Under the pieces are notes generated by a model. It did not search any database and was not told the DNA's origin. It was given only the letters and a program-made list of their open reading frames with translations. Source: Novosphingobium resinovorum (GTDB taxonomy: Bacteria > Pseudomonadota > Alphaproteobacteria > Sphingomonadales > Sphingomonadaceae). Taken from it: 64,000 nucleotides of DNA. The stretch lies in assembly GCF_001742225.1 (NCBI RefSeq), contig NZ_CP017075.1, forward strand, positions 2,170,001-2,234,000. Reading direction: 5' to 3'. Both the position numbers and the translations under genes were made by a program. The stretch's first letter is position 1, and every line of letters begins with the position of its first letter. Below are positions 26,297-36,046 of this stretch, one piece after another.

Positions 26297-27325
26297 GAGA
26301 ATATGCCCCGTCCGGTCGCGCTTGGTTTCGAGATAGCGCGCGTTGTGCGGGTTGGGCGGCAACTGGTGCGGCACCCGCTCGACTACCTCGACACCGACGC
26401 CTTTCAGCGCCGCGACCTTGGCCGGGTTGTTGGTCATCAGCCGGATCGCCCGCACCCCCAGCAGGTCCAGCATCCGCGCCGCCACCGGGAAATCGCGCGC
26501 CTCGGTCGGCAGACCGAGACGGTTGTTGGCGTCCACCGTGTCGTAGCCCGCATCCTGCAGCGCATAGGCACGCAGCTTGTTGACGAGGCCGATGCCGCGC
26601 CCCTCCTGCCGCAAGTACAGCAGCACGCCCCAGCCCCCCTCTCCGGCCTCCGCCGACATTGCCCGCAGCGCCGCGTTCAGTTGCGGCCCGCAGTCGCACT
26701 TGAGGCTGCCGAGAATGTCGCCGGTCAGGCATTCGGAATGGAGGCGCACCAGCGGCGGCCGGTCGCCGTCCTGCGTGCCGATGACGAGCGCGACGTGCTC
26801 ACGCAAGTCGTCGAGCGCGCGGAAGGCGACGATCTCGGCATTCTCCGCCGCCTCGACGGGCAGCTTCGCTCGCGAGGCTATCGCGAGGTGCGCGGTGTCT
26901 TTCCACGCGGCGAGGTCGGCACTGGAAACGTCCTGCGCCTCGCCATCCTGATTCGGCGCGACGAGGAAGGCGGGCAGGATACCGGCAAGCCGCGCCAGTT
27001 CCATCGCGGTGTGCGCCGCATTGCCATCCTCGATATGCTCGGCCGCGAAGGGACCTTTCATCGGGTAGGCGAGGTCGAGCGCAGGATCGGCCACCGCGCG
27101 CCCGGTGTCGAGGTCGAAGGGCTCGGCGGCGCGAATCAGGACCGGCGCTTCGGGCACGGCGGCCTCGCGCTGGTTGGCGAGCTTCAGCGTCGCCGCGCGG
27201 GCGGCCGAAATCAGCATGCGCGGGGCGGTGACGCCGGGCGCGAAGGCCGTCTCGGCGGGAAGCAGCACCGCGCCGGCCACCCGCACCGGCCAGCCATGGC
27301 GCAGCGCGTCGAGCGCCAGCGCCAC
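26294..27325 (-). CDS. ribA: GTP cyclohydrolase II
   Basis: First committed step of riboflavin synthesis: GTP to 2,5-diamino-6-ribosylamino-pyrimidinone phosphate. The catalytic domain carries the zinc cysteines in CLTGDILGSLKCDCG, the RQEGRGIGLVNKLRAYALQD segment and MTNNPAKV. An extra N-terminal region of about 150 residues precedes it, resembling neither a complete DHBP synthase nor a leader. The start is uncertain: no ATG exists in a sensible position, and GTG 27325 is the best choice, 26 bases after the xth stop with GGAGG upstream at long spacing. The stop lies in the edge of a REP-like repeat. Confidence 0.93.
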   Translation of the reverse strand: MALALDALRHGWPVRVAGAVLLPAETAFAPGVTAPRMLISAARAATLKLANQREAAVPEAPVLIRAAEPFDLDTGRAVADPALDLAYPMKGPFAAEHIEDGNAAHTAMELARLAGILPAFLVAPNQDGEAQDVSSADLAAWKDTAHLAIASRAKLPVEAAENAEIVAFRALDDLREHVALVIGTQDGDRPPLVRLHSECLTGDILGSLKCDCGPQLNAALRAMSAEAGEGGWGVLLYLRQEGRGIGLVNKLRAYALQDAGYDTVDANNRLGLPTEARDFPVAARMLDLLGVRAIRLMTNNPAKVAALKGVGVEVVERVPHQLPPNPHNARYLETKRDRTGHIL

Positions 27326-27351
27326 GCGGCGCGTCGAGGCGACCTCCTCGC

Positions 27352-28140
27352 TCAGAGTTCGAACTCGGTGACGAGCGGGATGTGGTCGCTCGGCTGGTCC
27401 CAGCGGCGCGTTTCCTCGACGAAGTGGTGCCCGCGCGCCTGCGGGGCGAGGTCGGGCGAGGCCCACATGTGATCGAGGCGGCGGCCCTGGTCCTTCTGGC
27501 GCCAGTAGCTGCGGTAGGACCACCAGGAATAGTTGCGTTCCGGCGCCGGGATGAAGCGGCGGCCGAGATCATCGAAGCCCGCCGCGTCCTGCAGGCGCTT
27601 CAGCGTCTCGACCTCGATGGGTGTGTGGCTGACGACCTTGAGCAGCGCCTTGTGATCGTAGACGTCCGATTCGAGCGGGGCGATGTTGAAGTCGCCGACG
27701 ATCAGGGTCGGACGGTCGATCTTGTCGGCCCAGCGGGACATGCGTTCGAGGAAGTCGAGCTTCTGGCCGAACTTGGGATTCACCTCCCGGTCGGCGATGT
27801 CGCCGCCTGCCGGGATGTAGACGTTCTCCAGCACCATGCCCTGCCCGGGGCCGAGCAGTTCGACGCCGATGTGGCGGGCCTCGCCGTTGTCCTGCCAGTC
27901 GTGCTTCGAGAAGTCGCGGAACGGCACTTTCGAGACCGTCGCGACGCCGTGATAGCCCTTCTGGCCGTGGATGGCGCGGTGGGTGTAGCCGAGGCGCTCG
28001 AACATCTCGTGGGGGAACAGGGGCTCCGCCACCTTGATCTCCTGCAGGCACAGCACGTCGGGGGCCTGCTCGGTGAGGAAACGTTCGACCTGGTCGATGC
28101 GCAGGCGGACGGAGTTGATGTTCCAGGTGGCGATCTTCAT
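27352..28140 (-). CDS. xth: Exodeoxyribonuclease III
   Basis: Mg-dependent 3-prime exonuclease/AP endonuclease of base-excision repair. 262 residues, starting MKIATWNINSVRLR. It contains LCLQEIKV with the metal-ligand glutamate, VYIPAGGD, IVGDFNIAP with catalytic Asp and Asn, WSYR, and the C-terminal SDHIPLVTEFEL with the Asp-His pair. The in-frame upstream ATG at 28158 adds six residues and is less likely. It precedes ribA with 26 bases between stop and start; mutM farther along is another repair gene on the same strand. Confidence 0.96.
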   Translation of the reverse strand: MKIATWNINSVRLRIDQVERFLTEQAPDVLCLQEIKVAEPLFPHEMFERLGYTHRAIHGQKGYHGVATVSKVPFRDFSKHDWQDNGEARHIGVELLGPGQGMVLENVYIPAGGDIADREVNPKFGQKLDFLERMSRWADKIDRPTLIVGDFNIAPLESDVYDHKALLKVVSHTPIEVETLKRLQDAAGFDDLGRRFIPAPERNYSWWSYRSYWRQKDQGRRLDHMWASPDLAPQARGHHFVEETRRWDQPSDHIPLVTEFEL

Positions 28141-28203
28141 GCGCGTGGCTTTAGGCATCGCCTGCGGGAATTGCCAGTCCCCGACCTCGCATAAACCGAG
28201 GGT

Positions 28204-28252
28204 GCCCCTCCACCATCCTGCGGATGGTCCCCCTCCCCGTTCCGGGGAGGAT
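28204..28252. repeat. Partial copy D of the modular hairpin repeat
   Basis: The fixed words CCCCTCCACCA, TGGTCCCCCTCCCC and GGGGAGGATG match one half of copy C at 48406-48526. The two variable stems here are CCATCC/GGATGG and CCCC/GGGG. It lies upstream of xth. Confidence 0.65.
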
Positions 28253-28260
28253 GCGTGTGC

Positions 28261-28344
28261 TTTTCTTGGGTCAGGATTGGCTCAGGCCGGAGCGAGAACG
28301 GTGCCGTTCGCAGCCCGGCATGGGCCAATCCTGACCCAAGAAAA
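28261..28344. repeat. Long hairpin with perfect 20-bp arms next to the candidate RNA terminator
   Basis: TTTTCTTGGGTCAGGATTGG at 28261-28280 and its exact reverse complement at 28325-28344. The 44-base middle itself contains GAACGG/CCGTTC. On the minus strand this immediately follows the T-rich tail of the 28350-28382 terminator, and the arm itself includes that tail. Confidence 0.8.
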
Positions 28345-28468
28345 CAGAAAACCCTCGAGCCGGGGGCAGAGGCTCGAGGGTTCCTGTAAGCGTTCGTCAC
28401 GCTAGTATCAGAGCGGTCACTCAGGAGGCGCGGGCAACAGGGGGGAAACCCGCCTCACAACCGTTCCG
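28345..28468 (-). ncRNA. Candidate small RNA bounded by its own promoter and terminator
   Basis: Between lolA and xth, on the minus strand, a sigma-70-like promoter (TTGGCA at 28504-28499, 18-base spacer, TATAGG at 28480-28475) predicts a transcript starting near 28468. It contains a stem GAGGC-GGG/CCC-GC-GCCTC (28456-28425) whose loop exposes six consecutive C, and it ends at a strong T-rich terminator at 28350-28382. No open reading frame fits. C-rich loops are a known feature of alphaproteobacterial regulatory RNAs that target G-rich ribosome-binding sites. Identity is inferred, not recognised; an attenuated leader of xth is the main alternative. Confidence 0.45.
28350..28382 (-). terminator. 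Rho-independent terminator of the candidate RNA
   Basis: AACCCTCGAGCC pairs with GGCTCGAGGGTT without mismatch; on the minus strand it continues TTCTGTTTTCTT. It is more than 200 bases upstream of the xth start, so it must end an RNA that begins between lolA and this point, or lolA itself. Confidence 0.8.
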
Positions 28469-28474
28469 ACAAGA

Positions 28475-28504
28475 CCTATATGGGGCGTGGCTCCTGACTG
28501 CCAA
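28475..28504 (-). promoter_or_regulatory. Predicted sigma-70 promoter of the candidate RNA
   Basis: TTGGCA (five of six to consensus) and TATAGG separated by 18 bases on the minus strand, with no coding gene in the next 300 bases. Confidence 0.45.
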
Positions 28505-28600
28505 GTGAACGAAGTTAAGAAAACTGTCGCCGTTTGTCGCTAGAGCCGCACATTCGGCGATAAAACGCCTTCCGTCATCGACGATCAGGGGTTGGGTTTG

Positions 28601-28733
28601 AAATCCGCCGAAAGCGGATTTTGCGGCACCGGCCCACGCCCCTACCCGGCCTCCCACGGAAGTATACTTGATGGGAGGCCGGGTGGGGGCGTGGGCCGGT
28701 GCCGCAGTGGAAAATGCCCTGCAGGCATTTTCC
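28601..28733. repeat. Three consecutive hairpins, the central one with 34-bp arms
   Basis: First hairpin 28601-28621 (AAATCCGC/GCGGATTT). Second: arms 28623-28656 and 28672-28705, 33 of 34 bases complementary, loop of 15. Third: 28709-28733 (GGAAAATGCC/GGCATTTTCC). The set begins nine bases after the lolA stop in the direction of lolA transcription. It is not seen elsewhere in the window. Confidence 0.85.
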
Positions 28734-28741
28734 AGACGCTC

Positions 28742-29398
28742 TTAACGACGATTGCGCGGGCGCGGGTCGTTCCAGCGGAAGTCGTTGTCGGTCACCGGGA
28801 CGCCATAGCGCTGATTGGACAGGCTGATGGTGGTGCGCTTGTTCTGCGAATCGAGCGAGACCCAGTAGGTCAGTTCCAGCCCGCCCGGGGCCGACGCCTT
28901 GCGCGTGAAGATCAGGGTGATCACGCCGTACTCGGGGTGCGAGCGATCGCGCACCTCGATGCTGACGACGCCCGGATTGCCGGTCTGGATCAGCTTGCCG
29001 AACTTCGCGACGTCGCGGCTGGGATCGAGCAGCGCGCCGAGCGGGCTGTTCTTGATCGGCCAGCGCTGCACCTGACGCACTTCGTAGTCGATGAAGTTCA
29101 GCGCCCTGCCGTCGCCAACGATCAGCATCTTGGCGCTCGGCTGGTACTGAAAGCGGATCTTGCCGGGGCTCTTCATCGTCAGCACGCCGCTGACGGTCTG
29201 GCCCGAGCGGTCGGTCTGGACGAAGTCCGCCTTCATCGTGCCGATGCCGCGCAAGGCCGCGACGGCCTGCTCGACTTGTTTCGCGTCATCGGGCGCGGCT
29301 GCGACAGCCTGCGCGGGGACGAGAGCGGCGGACACGGAAAGCGCGGCCAAAGCGGCCGCGCTCACACAGGATCGAAAGGTTTTTGTCACGTGGTTCAT
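28742..29398 (-). CDS. lolA: Outer-membrane lipoprotein carrier protein LolA
   Basis: Periplasmic chaperone that takes lipoproteins from LolCDE to the outer membrane. 218 residues with a Sec signal peptide (AALAALSVSAALVPAQAVAAA), then the LolA-type beta-barrel sequence: IGTMKADFVQTDRSGQTVSG, GKIRFQYQPSAKMLIVGDG, and the C-terminal TISLSNQRYGVPVTDNDFRW. Size and motif order match alphaproteobacterial LolA-like proteins, which diverge from the enterobacterial protein. It precedes a set of hairpins and the candidate RNA; rpmG lies just upstream on the same strand. Confidence 0.88.
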   Translation of the reverse strand: MNHVTKTFRSCVSAAALAALSVSAALVPAQAVAAAPDDAKQVEQAVAALRGIGTMKADFVQTDRSGQTVSGVLTMKSPGKIRFQYQPSAKMLIVGDGRALNFIDYEVRQVQRWPIKNSPLGALLDPSRDVAKFGKLIQTGNPGVVSIEVRDRSHPEYGVITLIFTRKASAPGGLELTYWVSLDSQNKRTTISLSNQRYGVPVTDNDFRWNDPRPRNRR

Positions 29399-29440
29399 GG
29401 CTTTCCCGTTGGGTCCACAGCCTTGAACCGACCGTGAACC

Positions 29441-29608
29441 TTACTTGATCTTGGCTTCCTTGAACTCGACGTGCTTGCGCACGACGGGATCGTACTTCTT
29501 GAAGCTGAACTTCTCGGTCGTGTTCCGCGGATTCTTCTTGGTCACGTAGAAAAAGCCGGTGTCGGCGGTCGAGACAAGACGGATCTTGACGGTTGCGGGC
29601 TTCGCCAT
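29441..29608 (-). CDS. rpmG: 50S ribosomal protein L33
   Basis: Short 55-codon gene. The translation starts [18 protein letters not shown], continues with [20 protein letters not shown] and ends [17 protein letters not shown], which is the L33 sequence without the zinc-binding cysteine pairs (the C-minus paralogue type usual in alphaproteobacteria). It is located 42 bases upstream of lolA. Its promoter region (29609-29764) contains TATAGT on the minus strand near 29665, a plausible minus-10 element. Confidence 0.95.
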   Translation of the reverse strand: MAKPATVKIRLVSTADTGFFYVTKKNPRNTTEKFSFKKYDPVVRKHVEFKEAKIK

Positions 29609-29764
29609 GGCGGTATCCTGTACTTTCTAAGTTGCAGCCGCCCTGGCAGGCCGGCGTTACGAAAAACTATAAAGGGGCGACACCGAGGCGCCGCCCTTCA
29701 AGGTTGCGCCCCTTGCTGGATTGGCCTCGCAAAGTCAAGGGCGCGGCACCGATTCGCGTGATGC

Positions 29765-30553
29765 TCAGGAGAGCGGAAACGGCTTTATCGGCTCCAGGAC
29801 GCCGAATTTCTCGCGCTTCGGTTCGGCATCGAGCGGCGGCAGGTCGAGTTCGGGCGCTTCCACTTTCGTATCGGGCAGCCGCGCCAGCAGATCGCGAATC
29901 AGGATCAGACGGCCGAGCCGCTGGTCGTTGAAGTCCACCAGCGTCCACGGCGCATGATCGGTATGCGTGGCCTTGAGCATCGCCTCGCGCGCCTTGGTAT
30001 ATTCGCCGTACTTGTCGCGCGCGGCGATATCGACCGGCGACAGCTTCCAGCGCTTGAGCGGGTCGTCCAGCCGCTCGTGCAGGCGCTCCTCCTGCTTGTC
30101 CTGATCGCAGGAGAGCCAGTATTTGAACAGCAGGATATCGTCGTCGATCAGCATCTTCTCGAAGGTGGGCGCGTGGCGCAGGAACGCATCGACCTCGTCC
30201 TCGGTGGCATAGCCCATCACCTTCTCGACCCCGGCGCGGTTGTACCACGAGCGGTCGAACAGGACGATCTCGCCCTTGGCCGGCAGGTGATCGACGTAGC
30301 GCTGGAAGTACCACTGGCCCTGCTCGCGCTCGCTCGGCGCGGCCAGCGCCACGGTGCGGCACTGGCGGGGGTTGAGCTGGCCGGAGACGGCCTTGATCGC
30401 GCCGCCCTTGCCCGCCGTATCGCGCCCTTCGAACAGGATGACGATGCGCGCGCCCTTCTTCTGCGCCCAGCGCGCCATGCCGACGAGTTCCTCCTCCATC
30501 GGCTCGAGGAGCTTCTCGTAATCCTTGCGGCCGAGTTTCTCCTCTTTGCTCAT
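29765..30553 (-). CDS. ppk2: Polyphosphate kinase 2
   Basis: PPK2-family enzyme using polyphosphate to phosphorylate nucleoside mono- or diphosphates. 262 residues: Walker A in FEGRDTAGKGGAIK (about 41-54), the lid region with NPRQCRTVALAAPSEREQGQWYFQRY, and Walker B in LFDRSWYNRAGVE. The one-domain length and the DRSWYNRAGVE signature fit class I PPK2 enzymes, which prefer diphosphates, but class assignment is inference. The gene follows uppP with only a few bases between them, so it is likely co-transcribed with it. Confidence 0.93.
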   Translation of the reverse strand: MSKEEKLGRKDYEKLLEPMEEELVGMARWAQKKGARIVILFEGRDTAGKGGAIKAVSGQLNPRQCRTVALAAPSEREQGQWYFQRYVDHLPAKGEIVLFDRSWYNRAGVEKVMGYATEDEVDAFLRHAPTFEKMLIDDDILLFKYWLSCDQDKQEERLHERLDDPLKRWKLSPVDIAARDKYGEYTKAREAMLKATHTDHAPWTLVDFNDQRLGRLILIRDLLARLPDTKVEAPELDLPPLDAEPKREKFGVLEPIKPFPLS

Positions 30554-30557
30554 GTCT

Positions 30558-31370
30558 TCAGATCCTCGACAGCAGGAACAGCGCCAGTGCGCCGGCGACG
30601 ATACGATACCACGCGAAGGGTGCGAAGCCGGATTTGCTGACGAAGGCCATGAACGCCTTGATCACCACCAGCGCGACGATGAACGAGACGACGAAGCCGA
30701 CCGCGATCTCGTTCCAGCCCACTGGCCCCGCGCCCGCCATCAGTTCCTTGTGGTGCTTGAGAAGTTCCAGAGTCGTGGCACCGACCATGGTGGGCACGGC
30801 GAGGAAGAAGCTGAACTCGGCCGCCGTCCGGCGCTCGATCCCCATCGACAGCGCGCCCATGATCGTCGCGCCCGAGCGGCTGACGCCCGGCACCATGGCG
30901 AGGCACTGCGCGAAACCGACGCCGATGCACTTGACTGCGGGCAGTTCCGAAACGCCGGTAAGCGGGCCGGGCTTGGCGACCTTCTCGATGCCGAGGATCG
31001 CGATGCCACCGATGATGAGCGCCCAGGCGACCACCGCGGGCTCGCCCAACAGGCCCTCGATATAATTGTTGAACAGCAGGCCCAGCACCGCCGAAGGGAT
31101 GAAGGCCAGCAGCACGTTGCGCACGAAGCGGATCGAGGTGGGGTTGAGCTTGAGCAGCCCCATGCCCACGGCCCAGAACGTGCGCCAGAACTGCACGATC
31201 ACGGCCAGGATCGCGCCCAGCTGGATGACGATGTTGAAGGTCGCCCACTGGCTCGAATCATAGCCGAACAGGCGGGTGGCAAGGATGAGATGGCCAGTCG
31301 AGGAGACGGGCAGGAACTCGGTGAGGCCCTCGACAATGCCGAGGAGGATCGCGGTTAGGGTCAGGTCCAT
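30558..31370 (-). CDS. uppP: Undecaprenyl-diphosphatase UppP (BacA)
   Basis: Integral-membrane phosphatase that recycles undecaprenyl pyrophosphate for peptidoglycan synthesis and confers bacitracin tolerance. 270 residues, with the N-terminal signature ILLGIVEGLTEFLPVSSTGH (residues 8-27, catalytic Glu and Ser region) and the second motif MVPGVSRSGATI with the catalytic Arg. Eight or so membrane helices follow the usual pattern. The ATG at 31370 puts the first helix at the very N-terminus; a seven-codon upstream extension is unlikely. ppk2 follows four bases after the stop. Confidence 0.96.
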   Translation of the reverse strand: MDLTLTAILLGIVEGLTEFLPVSSTGHLILATRLFGYDSSQWATFNIVIQLGAILAVIVQFWRTFWAVGMGLLKLNPTSIRFVRNVLLAFIPSAVLGLLFNNYIEGLLGEPAVVAWALIIGGIAILGIEKVAKPGPLTGVSELPAVKCIGVGFAQCLAMVPGVSRSGATIMGALSMGIERRTAAEFSFFLAVPTMVGATTLELLKHHKELMAGAGPVGWNEIAVGFVVSFIVALVVIKAFMAFVSKSGFAPFAWYRIVAGALALFLLSRI

Positions 31371-31517
31371 AAGCTGGAGGTCATGCCGCACCGGGCGGGC
31401 AAGTCAACCGGGGACGTGCTGCATTGCAGAAATGTGAGGTGGAAGACGGGTTGGGGTGGCGCTGCGCGGCGGTGCCCACCCCGTCCGGCTAGTTCGCTTC
31501 GCTCTCAAGCCTCCCTG

Positions 31518-31574
31518 CCCTCCCGCAAGCGGGAGGGCGTACTTCACCTGCTCCCCTCCCGCTTGCGGGAGGGG
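31518..31574. repeat. Pair of G+C-rich palindromes downstream of the M13 peptidase gene
   Basis: CCCTCCCGCAAGCGGGAGGG at 31518-31537 and CCCCTCCCGCTTGCGGGAGG, extending to 31574, are two near-identical self-complementary units 15 bases apart, in opposite loop orientation. They have no T-run. They resemble half units of dispersed palindromic repeats and could still stall or stabilise the M13 peptidase transcript. Confidence 0.7.
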
Positions 31575-31590
31575 TCGGCCTTCTTCCGCC

Positions 31591-33741
31591 TTACCAGATC
31601 CGCACGCGGTCCTTGGGCGCGAGGTACAGCTTGTCGCCCGGCTTCACGCCGAACGCCTTGTACCATTCGTCGAAGTTGCGCACGATGCCGTTGACCCGGT
31701 ACTGCGGCGGCGAGTGCGGGTCGGTGACGAGGAACTGGCGCGCCTGCGCCTCGCGCACCTTCGAACGCCAGACCTGCGCCCAGCCCATGAAGAAGCGCTG
31801 GTCGCCGGAGACGCCGTCGATCACCGGCGCTTCCTTGCCGTTCAGCGAGAGCTTGTAGGCGCGGTAGGCGAGACTGAGGCCGCCGAGATCGCCGATGTTC
31901 TCGCCCATCGTCAGCTTGCCGTTGACGCAGGCCTTGCCATCCTTGCCGTCGTCGAACGGGCAGAAGGCATCGTACTGCGCCGCCAGCGCCGCCTGCAGCT
32001 TCTGGAACGCGGCGAGATCCTGCGGCGTCCACCAGTCGCGCAAGTTGCCGGTGCCGTCGTACTTGGCGCCCTGGTCGTCGAAGCCGTGGCTCATCTCGTG
32101 GCCGATGACCGCGCCGATGCCGCCGTAGTTGACCGCCGGGTCGGCCGAGAGGTTGAAGAACGGCGGCTGCAGGATCGCCGCCGGGAACACGATCTCGTTC
32201 ATCGCTGGGTTGTAGTAGGCGTTCACCGTCTCCGGCAGCATGCCCCATTCAGTGCGATCGACCGGACCGCCGATGCGGTTCATGTCGAAGGCGGTCTGCC
32301 ACTTGCCCGCCGCCATGGTGTTGCCCAACGGGTCGGTGGGCGAGAAGGTCAGGCCCTCATAGGTCTTGAACACGTCCGGCTGGCCGATCTTGGGGGTGAA
32401 GGCGTCGAGCTTCTCCTCGGCCTTTACCCGCGTGACCGGGCTCATCCACTTGAGATCCTTGAGGTTGGCGGCCATCGCCTTGCGCAAGTTGGCGACGAGG
32501 TCGGCCATCGCCGCCTTCTGCGCGGGCGGGAAGTACTTCGCCGCGTAGAGCTTGCCGACGAGTTCGCCCGCCATGCCCTCGACCGCCGCGATGCCGCGCT
32601 TCCAGCGGGGGCGCTGCTCGGGCTGGCCGCTCAGGGTCTTGCCGTAGAAATCGAAGGTGGCGGTATCGATGTCGCCGGGCAGGACCGAGGCGTTGTCGCG
32701 CAGGAAGTGCGCGGCGAGGTAGGCCTGCCAGGTGGCGATCGGGGTGGTCTCGATCAGCTTGACGACGGCCGGCATGCCGGGGCCGAACTGGTCGCCCGCC
32801 TTGGTCGGGTCGATCCCGGCGGCCTTGAACTCCTCGGCCGTCGGCGGCATCTCGCCGATCAGCACGTAGCTGGCCTTATCCGCGCCCACGGCCGACAGGA
32901 ACGCCTTGACGACGCCGGGCGAGCCCATTGCTTCGAATTCGGCGAGCGGCACCTTGTTGTAGGTGAGGTCCGGGTTGCGGGCGGCGGCACGGTCCCAGTC
33001 GGCCTTGGCGAGCTGCGTTTCCAACGCCAGCACCGAAGCGGCGGCGGCCGGGGCATCGGCGTAGCCCGCCTTGCCGAGCACGAACGTCAGGTAGGCCTTG
33101 TACTTGTCGCGCAGTTCGATCGAGCGTGCGTCGGTCTTCAGGTAGTAGTCGCGGTCGGGCAGGCCCATGCCGGAGATATTGGCATTGAGCGCGTAGATGT
33201 CGCTCTGTTTGTCGTCGGCGCCGACATAGAGGCCGATCGGCGAGGCATAGCCGGGCTTGCCGAACAGCGTGGCGATGTCGGTGGGGGTCTTCGCCGCCTT
33301 GATCGCGGCGAGGTAGGGCTGCGCCGGGGCGAGGCCCGCCTTGTTGATTGCATCGACGTCCATGAACGCCTTGTAGGCCGCCGCGATACGCGCCGCGTCG
33401 CTGCCGGGCGCCGGGTTGGCGGCAAGCAGATCGTCGAGGATGCCATGGACGCGGTTTTCCGAAAGGTCGCTCAGTTCGATGAACGAGCCCCAGCGGGTGC
33501 GGTCGGCGGGAAGCACCGCCGTCTTGTTCCACACGCCGTTGACGTAGGCGTCGAAGTCGTCGCCCGGCTTGGCCCCAGTGTCGATCCACTGGGTCTGGAC
33601 GCCGAACTTGCCCCAGTCGGCCGAGGGCGCGAGCGCAGGCTTGGCTGCGGGCGCAGCGTCCTGCGCGAAGACGGGAGCGGAGAAGGCGAGAACGGAAAGC
33701 GCGGCGCTCGCAAGGAGCGCCTTGCCGGCATAACGAAGCAT
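31591..33741 (-). CDS. M13-family (neprilysin-like) zinc metallopeptidase, exported
   Basis: 716 residues with a cleavable signal peptide (ALLASAALSVLAFSAPVFA before QDAA), so it acts in the periplasm or outside. The C-terminal catalytic domain has the zinc motif HEMSH within GAVIGHEMSHGFDD, the third ligand in ENIGDLGGLSLAYRA, an upstream NAYYNPAMNEIVFPAAILQ substrate-binding segment, and CxxW-less terminal residues RVRIW. The layout and size match bacterial PepO/M13 enzymes that cleave oligopeptides. The upstream in-frame extension crosses an inverted repeat and is rejected. Monocistronic. Confidence 0.93.
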   Translation of the reverse strand: MLRYAGKALLASAALSVLAFSAPVFAQDAAPAAKPALAPSADWGKFGVQTQWIDTGAKPGDDFDAYVNGVWNKTAVLPADRTRWGSFIELSDLSENRVHGILDDLLAANPAPGSDAARIAAAYKAFMDVDAINKAGLAPAQPYLAAIKAAKTPTDIATLFGKPGYASPIGLYVGADDKQSDIYALNANISGMGLPDRDYYLKTDARSIELRDKYKAYLTFVLGKAGYADAPAAAASVLALETQLAKADWDRAAARNPDLTYNKVPLAEFEAMGSPGVVKAFLSAVGADKASYVLIGEMPPTAEEFKAAGIDPTKAGDQFGPGMPAVVKLIETTPIATWQAYLAAHFLRDNASVLPGDIDTATFDFYGKTLSGQPEQRPRWKRGIAAVEGMAGELVGKLYAAKYFPPAQKAAMADLVANLRKAMAANLKDLKWMSPVTRVKAEEKLDAFTPKIGQPDVFKTYEGLTFSPTDPLGNTMAAGKWQTAFDMNRIGGPVDRTEWGMLPETVNAYYNPAMNEIVFPAAILQPPFFNLSADPAVNYGGIGAVIGHEMSHGFDDQGAKYDGTGNLRDWWTPQDLAAFQKLQAALAAQYDAFCPFDDGKDGKACVNGKLTMGENIGDLGGLSLAYRAYKLSLNGKEAPVIDGVSGDQRFFMGWAQVWRSKVREAQARQFLVTDPHSPPQYRVNGIVRNFDEWYKAFGVKPGDKLYLAPKDRVRIW

Positions 33742-33902
33742 GTCGTGACCTTTCGGACGGGGGCGACAGGATATTTCGGCCGGATCAGGACGACCGGCGA
33801 TGGCGCGTAACTTAGTTACACGCGCGCGCAACGCCAGTGAAAAAGCAGCAGTGATGGAGGTAAATCGCGCGTTGTCTGGCAGGGAGGACGCTCCCCTCAC
33901 GT

Positions 33903-33979
33903 CGTCATTGCGAGCGCAGCGAAGCAATCCAGGGCGGCGTAGTGCTGCCCTGGATTGCTTCGCTGCGCTCGCAATGACG
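33903..33979. repeat. Palindromic repeat, 33-bp arms (copy 1 of 2)
   Basis: Left arm starts CGTCATTGCGAGCGCAGCGA and pairs with the right arm ending GCTCGCAATGACG; 33-base arms with a 12-base centre. A second copy lies at 49289-49364. It stands between the M13 peptidase and ABC transporter genes. Confidence 0.85.
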
Positions 33980-33990
33980 AAAGGGGCGCC

Positions 33991-35829
<1,839 letters not shown>

Positions 35830-35950
35830 GGCGCCGCGCCTTACAGCCTAGCGAAGCGGAGGAAAAGGCTTCCTTGTAGCCATGGACATACTGCCCGATT
35901 CGCGGCGAAACGTGTCTCTCTTGCGAAGATCACCTGCCTGAAATCGGAAT

Positions 35951-35963
35951 TGCCGCGTTGCAA
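35951..35963. promoter_or_regulatory. PhaR-box-like motif upstream of phaZ
   Basis: TGCCGCGTTGCAA, 84 bases before the phaZ start, differs by one base from TGCTGCGTTGCAA at 56203 upstream of the phasin gene. A CTGC-N3-GCA core is known for PhaR repressor sites in related bacteria. The assignment to PhaR is inference. Confidence 0.45.
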
Positions 35964-36046
35964 CGGTAACCTCTAGTTCCCTAATCATGAGGTAAGACCC
36001 CCGCACACAGGCCGCGTTCGCCCCCGAAACGGCCAGGAGAATCGAC

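Noticed and set aside
28137..28400. 87-codon minus-strand ORF overlapping the 20-bp-arm hairpin
   Set aside because: Its translation comes from repeat arms and a terminator; there is no ribosome-binding site and no family resemblance.
31456..33810. 784-codon plus-strand ORF
   Set aside because: Antisense of the M13 peptidase gene, which has a signal peptide and a zinc motif on the opposite strand.
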